Source of the DNA: Akkermansiaceae bacterium | GTDB taxonomy: Bacteria > Verrucomicrobiota > Verrucomicrobiia > Verrucomicrobiales > Akkermansiaceae | DNA: 5,002 bases | Reading direction: 5' to 3' | Assembly: GCA_029288115.1 (NCBI GenBank) | Contig: JARFPV010000410.1 | Span: 1 to 5,002, forward strand | In this document: piece by piece, positions 1-5,002 of the stretch | How the letters are laid out: each line of letters starts with the position of its first letter | How positions within the stretch are numbered: position 1 is the first letter of the stretch | Translations under genes and position numbers: made by a program | The notes under the pieces: model-generated | Told to the model about the DNA's origin: nothing | Databases searched by the model: none | The model's input: only the letters and a program-made list of their open reading frames with translations

Positions 1-42
1 CCCCCCCCCCCCTTTTTTCACCCATAAGCCGGAAAACGAGAT

Positions 43-52
43 TTGGATTCAA
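43..52. other. Probable 10-nt i7 sample index
   Basis: Ten bases (ttggattcaa) lie exactly between the last base of the P7 remnant and the first base of the Nextera Read 2 adapter, where the i7 index sits in a tagmentation library. The length fits 10-base unique dual indexes. Neighbouring P7 bases contain errors, so individual index bases may also be wrong. Confidence 0.85.
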
Positions 53-67
53 GTCTCGTGGGCTCGG

Positions 68-86
68 AGATGTGTATAAGAGACAG
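68..86 (+). other. Tn5 mosaic end (19 bp) of the Nextera adapter
   Basis: The 19 bases AGATGTGTATAAGAGACAG are the hyperactive-Tn5 mosaic end used in tagmentation libraries. Because 15 bases of the Read 2 tail and an index-length spacer sit directly outside it, it is a library adapter and not a resident Tn5/IS50 end. The insert begins at base 87, the point where the transposase cut the genomic DNA. Confidence 0.97.
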
Positions 87-1193
87 GGCTGTCATCGTGC
101 ATACCACCACCGTATCAGTGAAAGGCTCCAACAACGCGACAAGCCCTTCACTTGCCGGTTTTTTCGTTTTTACCGCTGAGTGAGCAATGGGGGCCGACCC
201 CACACCAGCTTCGTTAGAAAATGCTGCACGTTTGATTCCCTGGATCAACACACCTACAATTCCGCCACCCACAGCCATCGGAGTGAATGCCCCCTGGACA
301 ATCATCTGCAATGCACTGCCCACCTGATCGAGATTTGTCCCAATAATAACAAAGGCTACGATGAGATAAATTCCACACATGAACGGCACGAGGAATGACG
401 TCACACGAGCAATCGCAACAATCCCTCCAATGATGACCAATCCCACCGCAACCGCCAGGATGACGCCAAACCAGATCTTCTCACCCTCACCGTCAAAAAT
501 TTCAAACGAACTGACGACCTGGTTCGTGGCTTGGTTCACCTGGAACATGTTCCCAGCGCCCAACGCGCCACCGATACACATCACGGCAAAGAAAACGGCG
601 AGGACAGCACCGATACCACCAAGCCCTTTCTCTTTGAGGCCACGACTCAGGTAATACATCGCACCACCATGCACCTTGCCATTTTCGTCGATCTCTCGGT
701 ATTTCACACCCAGAGTACACTCACAGAACTTCGTCGTCATTCCACAGAGTCCCATCAGAATCATCCAGAATGTCGCTCCCGGACCACCCATACCGATGGC
801 CACTGCCACGCCGGCAATATTGCCCAGACCCACTGTCGCCGAAAGTGCCGCCGTCAGTGCCTGAAAATGGGTTATCTGGCCTGGAGAATCAGGGTCGGTG
901 TATTTGCCGCGGGCCGTACGAATCGCCAGACCAACCGAGGTCAGGTTGATAAACTTGAAGTAAATCGTCAGAAAAATCGCGGTGCCACCGAGTATTACCA
1001 GAATGATCGGCAAGCTTTGGCTCCCGACGTTGAATGAATAAAAAATGGCACTATCCGCCGCTTTTGCAATCGGCTCTAGCCACCCATCGATTTTCTGAGC
1101 CAATGTTTCATCCCCCGCCCAAGCACTTGAGGTTAAAAATGGTAACAGGAGAAAAAATCGAAGAAAAAACGAGATAGGCGCAGAGGTTTTCAT
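87..1193 (-). CDS. Sodium:alanine symporter family (AGCS) transporter, C-terminally truncated by contig end
   Basis: Inner-membrane sodium (or proton)-coupled amino acid symporter of the AGCS family (AlsT/DagA type), expected to import alanine, glycine or a related small amino acid. The 369 genomic codons start at ATG 1193. This start gives a clean signal peptide: Lys2, hydrophobic residues 7-20, and an Ala-Trp-Ala cleavage site near residue 26. An upstream in-frame GTG at 1217 would only prefix eight polar residues. The family signature QALTAALSATVGLGNIAGVA lies at residues 111-130, followed by a GGPGATFWM segment (136-144), a KFCECTLGVKYR segment and several more hydrophobic helices. Near the break, AAFSNEAGVGSAPIAH is also typical of AGCS. 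Family members usually have about 450-550 residues, so the last helices are missing. The frame continues into the adapter and acquires a false tail ending near base 18. I see no convincing Shine-Dalgarno. The gene follows cobA-hemD after 63 bases, so co-transcription is possible but unproven. The exact substrate cannot be read from the sequence. Confidence 0.93.
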
Positions 1194-1256
1194 TGTGTGG
1201 ATGTTGTTCACACACACTGCCAGCTAGCCGCGGGGGGGCACAAGAAAAATTGCCCG
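1194..1256. other. Intergenic gap between cobA-hemD and the AGCS symporter gene
   Basis: This 63-base gap is the only non-coding genomic stretch in the window. It holds a run of seven G (1232-1238) and a 5-bp inverted repeat, gggca at 1236-1240 with tgccc at 1251-1255. It also has a GT/CA repeat pair (1195-1199 with 1209-1217) just upstream of the symporter ATG. On the minus strand the 5-bp stem is not followed by a T run, so it is not a convincing intrinsic terminator. I see no clear -35/-10 promoter or Shine-Dalgarno motif. Confidence 0.6.
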
Positions 1257-2759
1257 TTATGCCAGTTCCTTGACGATCGACTCCACAAGTCCATCGATGC
1301 TGTGCGTTTCCGCCTCGACAATTTCCTGCCTACCAAGCTCCTTGAGCTTCGCAGTCGTGATTGGCCCGATGCTTGCTGCCTTGCATCCGTCGGGCCACGC
1401 CAATTCAAGGTCATGGAAATATTTCGCGGTGGATGAACTCGTGAAAGTAACCATGTCAGCGCCTTTCTCTGAGAAGCGCGCAGCTGCTCCGGTCGGGTCT
1501 TCCGTTTCCGGTTCAATTCGGTAAGCGATACACTCGTCAACGATGGCCCGCATCTCGGTCAGCCCGTCCGATAAAATGGATCGGGCATTTTCAGGACGCA
1601 CCCAGAGGATGGTTTGGCTATCGACATCAAAATCGTTTTTGAATGATTCTAACAACCCCTCGGCAATATGGCGATCAGGAACAAGATCAACGGCGAAACG
1701 ATAGTTTTCGATGGCCTTCTGTGTCCCTGGACCCACAGCGGCGATACGAACACCACCGATACTGCGAGCATCTTTGTAGATGGCAAAAAAGGCATCAAAA
1801 AATCGGCGCACTCCGTTCGTACTGCTGAAGACAACCCAGTCGTAGGTGTGTGCATTGGCAACACCTTCGGCAAACTCCCTCTTGTCCTCAGGGTCACAGA
1901 TTTTCAGCACGGGCAGTTCGATGACATCCGCACCAAGCTCGGTAAGTTTTCTAACCAGTTCAGGTGCCTGCTCTTGACTGCGAGTGACTACAATTCGTTT
2001 ACCCTGCAGCGGGCGATCTTCATGCCAGTGTATTTTTTCCATTTCTTTGATGATGTTACCGATGACGCCCACCGCGGGGGCCTTGAAGTTTTTCTGCTCC
2101 GCGATGTCGGCGATCGTTTTCAGCGTTCCCGTTATTGTGTTTTGCCTACCGGTTGTCGCCCAGCGGGTCAGGGCGATAGGCGTATCCGGATCAGCACCAT
2201 GCGCAATGAGTTTTTCACAGTTCTGTCTCAACTTCGAGACTCCCATAAGAAACACCTTAGTTCCCGGTGCTTGTGCTAGCGCTTGGTAATCGACGGTTGT
2301 TTCCGCCTTACCATCTGCTTCATGACCGGAAAAAATCGTCAGAGTTGCTCCATATTCACGGTGTGTCAGAGGGATCCCTGCATACACCGGACCAGCCAAT
2401 GCCGATGAGATACCCGGCACGATTTCAAACTTCACCCCAGCCTCGGCAAGAGCGGCTGCCTCCTCGCCGCCTCGGCCAAAGATCATAGGATCACCACCTT
2501 TCAGCCGAACCACCGTCTTGCCCTCGCAAGTTTTTTCGATCAGCAACTCATTGATCTGGTCCTGAGGCATCTTGTGATTGGCGGCGCGTTTACCGACATC
2601 GATTTTTTCACAGTCATCACGCGTCCATGTCAGCAGTTCCGCACTACTCAACGCATCGTAAACCAAAACATCCGCGCGCGAGATGCAGTCGCGTGCTTTC
2701 AATGTCACCAAACCGGGGTCACCGGGGCCGGCTCCAACGAGATAACAAACACCACTCAT
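1257..2759 (-). CDS. cobA-hemD: Fused uroporphyrinogen-III C-methyltransferase / uroporphyrinogen-III synthase (CobA-HemD)
   Basis: Bifunctional cytosolic enzyme of 500 residues. The N-terminal domain (about 1-245) is a SAM-dependent uroporphyrinogen-III methyltransferase (SUMT), which adds methyl groups at C2 and C7 to give precorrin-2 for siroheme or cobalamin. Its motifs are VGAGPGDPGLVTLKA (8-22), VRLKGGDPMIFGRGGEE (84-100), PGISSALAGPVYAGIPLTHR (115-134) and RWATTGRQNTITGTL (199-213). The C-terminal domain (about 251-500) is HemD, which closes hydroxymethylbilane with inversion of ring D. It begins LQGKRIVVTRS and carries VVFSSTNGVRRFF, IAAVGPGTQKAIE, TFTSSSTAKYF and ASIGPITTAKLKELG. HemD is poorly conserved, so these landmarks plus the position behind hemC make the call. 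The fusion is known in several phyla. No precorrin-2 dehydrogenase/ferrochelatase (CysG N-terminal) domain is attached. The ATG overlaps the hemC stop in an ATGA, with no evident Shine-Dalgarno, so translation is probably coupled to hemC. The stop is TAA. Confidence 0.95.
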   Translation of the reverse strand: MSGVCYLVGAGPGDPGLVTLKARDCISRADVLVYDALSSAELLTWTRDDCEKIDVGKRAANHKMPQDQINELLIEKTCEGKTVVRLKGGDPMIFGRGGEEAAALAEAGVKFEIVPGISSALAGPVYAGIPLTHREYGATLTIFSGHEADGKAETTVDYQALAQAPGTKVFLMGVSKLRQNCEKLIAHGADPDTPIALTRWATTGRQNTITGTLKTIADIAEQKNFKAPAVGVIGNIIKEMEKIHWHEDRPLQGKRIVVTRSQEQAPELVRKLTELGADVIELPVLKICDPEDKREFAEGVANAHTYDWVVFSSTNGVRRFFDAFFAIYKDARSIGGVRIAAVGPGTQKAIENYRFAVDLVPDRHIAEGLLESFKNDFDVDSQTILWVRPENARSILSDGLTEMRAIVDECIAYRIEPETEDPTGAAARFSEKGADMVTFTSSSTAKYFHDLELAWPDGCKAASIGPITTAKLKELGRQEIVEAETHSIDGLVESIVKELA

Positions 2760-3682
2760 ATGATCAGCGCGTAGAGTTCCGCTGCCACTATCTCCGGTTC
2801 GCTGGCGAGGCCTTCAAACGCCGCCTCCTTCGGCGGGTCATTGCCCTCCTCGTCAAACACGCGTGCCGACATGGAAAGGTGATTACCGTTTAAAGTGGAA
2901 TGCACACCAACGGGGGTGTGGCAGCCAGCATCTAACAACCTTAAAAATTCTCGTTCAGCCCTGCACTGCATCATGGAGAGTGCGTGTGTTATCGCCAGTG
3001 CTGCAGCAGCAGCATTGTCATCATCGGTTCGCGTTTCAAACCCCACAATCCCCTGCCCTGCGGCGGGAAGAAAAACATCAGGTTCGAGCGCATGGGCGAA
3101 AACTCCCTCGGCAAGCTCGCCATTGAGGTCATACCCGAGCCTTACAAGCCCAGCTTCGGCAAGCATGATTCCATCCAACTCAGGATTCTCCGCAAGCTTG
3201 CGAATACGCGTAGGAACATTGCCGCGGATATCGACAAGTTTCAGATCCGGGCGCAAGTGGAGCAACTCTCTCTGGCGGCGCACACTACTGGTGGCAACCA
3301 CAGCATGCTCCCTGAGTCCTTCAAGACCACCATCCGTTTTACTGAGCAGCACATCCCTAACAGGAGCACGCTCAAGCGCTCCGGTGATGGCGAATTGCGG
3401 AGCTAGAACTGTAGGAACATCCTTCATGCTATGCACAGCGAGATCGATCTCATTATTCTCCAGTGCTGTTTCCAGTTCCTTGGTGAACACTCCTTTATCC
3501 AAGACCCCTTCGGACTTTGCAACTTGAGACAGCGGAACATCCGTCCGCCTGTCACCCGTGGTCTTGATAACCTTACGGATCACTTCCCTGCCGGGAAATG
3601 CCTCGGCGAGTGCTTCCTCGGTCATTTCTGCCTGCGCAAGCGCCAGCGCACTCCCCCGAGTTCCTATAATTAGTGGTTTCAT
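2756..3682 (-). CDS. hemC: Hydroxymethylbilane synthase (porphobilinogen deaminase)
   Basis: Cytosolic enzyme that joins four porphobilinogen units head to tail into hydroxymethylbilane. At 308 residues it has the usual family length. The N-terminus IGTRGSALALAQA (residues 6-18) is diagnostic. GVFTKELE (64-71) and AVHSMKDVPT (82-91) follow, the latter with the catalytic aspartate (Asp88, equivalent to Asp84 of E. coli). ATSSVRRQRELL (130-141) and RGNVPTR (153-159) carry the arginines that bind substrate carboxylates, and PAAGQG is at 206-211. The dipyrromethane cofactor would be anchored on Cys254 in LLDAGCHTPVG (249-259), where many relatives have GGC in place of AGC. The ATG overlaps the hemA TGA by four bases (ATGA). 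A short AGGA lies three bases upstream (3686-3689 on the plus strand), closer than usual, so coupling to hemA is probably the main route of initiation. The product goes directly to the HemD half of the next gene. Confidence 0.97.
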   Translation of the reverse strand: MKPLIIGTRGSALALAQAEMTEEALAEAFPGREVIRKVIKTTGDRRTDVPLSQVAKSEGVLDKGVFTKELETALENNEIDLAVHSMKDVPTVLAPQFAITGALERAPVRDVLLSKTDGGLEGLREHAVVATSSVRRQRELLHLRPDLKLVDIRGNVPTRIRKLAENPELDGIMLAEAGLVRLGYDLNGELAEGVFAHALEPDVFLPAAGQGIVGFETRTDDDNAAAAALAITHALSMMQCRAEREFLRLLDAGCHTPVGVHSTLNGNHLSMSARVFDEEGNDPPKEAAFEGLASEPEIVAAELYALII

Positions 3683-4659
3683 AATTCCTGCTCGATGATT
3701 TGTTCGCAGAGACGCACCTGATCGGCCCGAGACTCCTTGGCTTCGTCTGCAAGATGCTGCAGCTTGTCGATGTCGTAAAGGTAGACTTCATCGATTTCGC
3801 TCACGGCTGCCTCAATGTCACGCGGCACGGCGATATCAATGAGGAAAAGCGGACGATATTTGCGTTTTCGCCTTACTGCCTCGATCTGTGCCACCTTGAG
3901 CACAGGTTCAGATGATCCGGTGGAGGAAACAATGACATCCACTCGTGACAGAGCGTTTTCCCATTGATCGAATGGAACCGCAGTGCCCTCGAGCTCGGCA
4001 GCAAGCTCCTCGGCCCTCTCCAGTGTGCGGTTGGTCACTGTCAGGCCACTCGCCCCACGTGACATCATACTCTTGGCTACCAATCGACTGGTTTCTCCCG
4101 CTCCGATCACCATGACTTCGCTGCCCTTGAGCTTGCCAAAGATTTTTTCCGCAAGATCCACAGCGACATTCCCTACCGACGTTTGTCCCATCTGGATACG
4201 AGTATGGGTTCGCACACGCTTGCCCACGGCAAATGACTTCTGAAACAGCTTATTGAGCACGCCCTTGGTGGCCCCAGCCTCGAGGGCTTGCTTATACGCC
4301 TGCTTTACCTGGCCGAAAATCTCCGTCTCACCGAGCACCATGGAATCGAGCCCGCTCACCAGTCTGAACAGATGCCGCTTCGCGTCCTCACCTGACTTCG
4401 TATAGAGGTGTTCCATTTCCTCTGGATCACGGTTTTCCGCCAGATGCGCTCGGAGGTTTTCAATTCCCATATCCGCTTGTTCAGCGGCGACGTATATCTC
4501 CATGCGGTTGCAAGTGGAAATCACCACTGACTCAGCAATGGTACTTAACAAAATAATTTCCTTGGCTCGATCACCCTGGTCATCAGCACCCACAGCAAAG
4601 TGCTCCCGCACCTGAACCGGCGCAGTTTCGTGGTTTAAACCTATGCAGATGAGATCCAT
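3679..4659 (-). CDS. hemA: Glutamyl-tRNA reductase, short form without C-terminal dimerisation domain
   Basis: First enzyme of the C5 route to 5-aminolevulinate: NADPH-dependent reduction of glutamyl-tRNA(Glu) to glutamate-1-semialdehyde, in the cytosol. The start MDLICIGLNHETAPVQVRE (1-19) is typical. The catalytic cysteine is Cys50 in STCNRMEIY (48-56), the same position as in E. coli. SGLDSMVLGETEIFGQVK (about 102-119) and the GQTSVGNVAV region complete the catalytic domain. The NADPH domain has VIGAGET (184-190), TNRT, VIVSSTGS and LIDIAVPRDIE (about 273-283). The protein ends at residue 326, just after YLYDIDKLQ and the first part of the spinal helix. About 90-100 residues present in the roughly 420-residue family standard are absent. 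The stop is probably genuine because it overlaps the hemC start. I chose ATG 4659; a TTG at 4665 would add two residues. It lies 7 bases after the hemX-like stop, with no clear Shine-Dalgarno. Confidence 0.95.
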   Translation of the reverse strand: MDLICIGLNHETAPVQVREHFAVGADDQGDRAKEIILLSTIAESVVISTCNRMEIYVAAEQADMGIENLRAHLAENRDPEEMEHLYTKSGEDAKRHLFRLVSGLDSMVLGETEIFGQVKQAYKQALEAGATKGVLNKLFQKSFAVGKRVRTHTRIQMGQTSVGNVAVDLAEKIFGKLKGSEVMVIGAGETSRLVAKSMMSRGASGLTVTNRTLERAEELAAELEGTAVPFDQWENALSRVDVIVSSTGSSEPVLKVAQIEAVRRKRKYRPLFLIDIAVPRDIEAAVSEIDEVYLYDIDKLQHLADEAKESRADQVRLCEQIIEQEL

Positions 4660-4666
4660 TGACAAA

Positions 4667-5002
4667 CTACAGCAGCGCGAAAATCAGCAGGGAAAAGACA
4701 AACAAGATAACCGTCACCAAGGCGAAGCGGGTTGGCGGAATCCCCCGCCATACGGAAATCAAAAGCAACAGAAGGTAAGCAATCCACTGCCCTGCAGCCG
4801 CTAATAGGTGCTTACCAGCTGACCCACCAGTTGATTTCATGACAATCCCACTAACGACACCTAGTGTGAGAACAAAGAGGCCCAACCACAGTAGGCGCCG
4901 CGACAGCAACCCTAACTCCCTCACTGGAGGTAAGTTTCTGAACAGACCTTTGGTAAACACTCCGTCCTTCAGCTGCCTATCGAGCATCAGAAACATCACC
5001 GC
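4667..5002 (-). CDS. HemX/CcsA-like cytochrome c assembly membrane protein, N-terminus beyond window
   Basis: The C-terminal part (about 112 codons) of an integral membrane protein whose frame stays open through the right edge of the window. It begins with FLMLDRQLKDG followed by LPPVRELGLLSRRLLWLGLFVLTLGVVSG. This matches the loop and helix pattern of HemX/YpjD/CcsA proteins, where a cytosolic 'LxxRxLK...LPxLxxL' segment precedes a helix ending LTLGxxxG. Three hydrophobic helices are visible, near codons 36-54, 64-83 and 92-110 of the segment from GTG 4999. The tryptophan-rich heme motif and the DPKE segment of true CcsA are not visible in this part. This favours the HemX-type protein that commonly precedes or follows hemA and is thought to influence HemA level or heme handling. 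The internal GTG/ATG codons at 4999 and 4996 should not be taken as the real start. The stop is TAG, 7 bases before the hemA ATG. Family placement is by pattern only. Confidence 0.75.
   Translation of the reverse strand, partial: AVMFLMLDRQLKDGVFTKGLFRNLPPVRELGLLSRRLLWLGLFVLTLGVVSGIVMKSTGGSAGKHLLAAAGQWIAYLLLLLISVWRGIPPTRFALVTVILFVFSLLIFALL

Larger units (their letters stand above)
1..86. other. Illumina/Nextera adapter read-through left on the contig end (not genomic)
   Basis: Seen directly, the block reads in order as follows. Positions 1-12 are all C and 13-18 all T. Positions 19-42 agree with the Illumina P7 primer at 18 of 24 positions, including an exact ACGAGAT at its 3' end. Positions 43-52 are a 10-base spacer of index length. 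Positions 53-86 match the Nextera Read 2 transposase adapter exactly. Read on the minus strand this is insert, adapter, index, P7, poly-A, then poly-G, which is what a two-colour Illumina read gives when it runs past a short insert. The mismatches in the P7 part fit falling base quality. The block should be trimmed, and nothing in it should be interpreted biologically. Confidence 0.98.

Noticed and set aside
1..18. Natural poly-C/poly-T tract
   Set aside because: It lies outside the P7 primer and is the reverse complement of the poly-A then poly-G signal of an exhausted two-colour read.
53..86. A resident Tn5/IS50 transposon end
   Set aside because: The mosaic end is flanked by the synthetic Nextera Read 2 tail, an index-length spacer and P7, so it comes from library preparation.
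531..1037. Plus-strand open frame of 168 codons
   Set aside because: It lies antisense inside the symporter gene; its composition (rich in His, Thr, Arg) and lack of motifs mark it as a shadow.
18..1217. A complete 399-residue symporter gene
   Set aside because: Bases 18-86 are sequencing adapter, so the stop is artificial. The GTG start at 1217 is less likely than ATG 1193, which begins a clean signal peptide.
1195..1217. GT/CA inverted repeat as an operator or start-site hairpin of the symporter gene
   Set aside because: It is a low-complexity dinucleotide repeat of about 5 bp per arm and could easily be chance.
1236..1255. Intrinsic terminator after cobA-hemD (5-bp stem gggca/tgccc)
   Set aside because: The stem is only 5 bp with a 10-base loop, and on the minus strand it is followed by a C run instead of a T run.
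1668..2279. Plus-strand open frame of 203 codons
   Set aside because: It lies antisense inside cobA-hemD, whose minus-strand product has clear SUMT and HemD motifs.
2895..3527. Plus-strand open frame of 210 codons
   Set aside because: It lies antisense inside hemC, is rich in Ser, Arg and Ala as expected for a shadow frame, and resembles no protein family I know.
3679..4665. TTG start for hemA at 4665
   Set aside because: The ATG at 4659 begins exactly at the conserved family N-terminus (MDLICIGLNHETAP), and TTG would add only Met-Ser.
87..5002. A previously undescribed biological system
   Set aside because: Every genomic stretch is explained by recognisable tetrapyrrole or transporter genes. 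I found no unexplained genes, repeat arrays, RNA structures or mobile elements.

Overview
This window is a bacterial tetrapyrrole (heme/siroheme) biosynthesis operon at the very end of a contig. All genes read on the minus strand. In transcription order, from the right edge leftwards, they are: the C-terminal half of a HemX/CcsA-like membrane protein (cut by the window edge), hemA (glutamyl-tRNA reductase), hemC (hydroxymethylbilane synthase), a fused cobA-hemD (uroporphyrinogen-III C-methyltransferase plus uroporphyrinogen-III synthase), and, after a 63-base gap, a sodium:alanine-type (AGCS) symporter that runs off the contig end. hemA/hemC and hemC/cobA-hemD overlap by the 4-base ATGA arrangement, and the hemX-like stop lies 7 bases before the hemA ATG, so these four genes look like one transcription unit with coupled translation.

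The genes cover most of the route from glutamyl-tRNA to the branch point. HemA reduces glutamyl-tRNA to glutamate-1-semialdehyde. HemC polymerises porphobilinogen to hydroxymethylbilane. The HemD half cyclises that to uroporphyrinogen III, and the SUMT half diverts part of it to precorrin-2 (siroheme/cobalamin). hemL, hemB and hemE are not in the window. The HemX-like protein is the usual membrane companion of hemA in such operons.

Positions 1-86 are not genomic. They are an Illumina library artefact: a C run and a T run (reverse complement of poly-A followed by poly-G at the end of a read), a degraded P7 primer, a 10-base index, and an exact Nextera Read 2 transposase adapter with the 19-base mosaic end. 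Genomic sequence starts at 87. The symporter reading frame continues through the adapter and gains a false C-terminus.

Organism: the HemX-hemA-hemC-cobA/hemD order, a HemA without its C-terminal dimerisation domain, and an AGCS transporter with a cleavable-type signal peptide suggest a Gram-negative member of the Planctomycetes-Verrucomicrobia-Chlamydiae group, most likely Verrucomicrobiota. This is inferred from gene style, not from a marker gene. Apart from the 63-base gap the genomic part is entirely coding. I see no RNA genes, CRISPR, mobile elements or unknown system. The points worth a second look are the adapter at the contig end and the short HemA.
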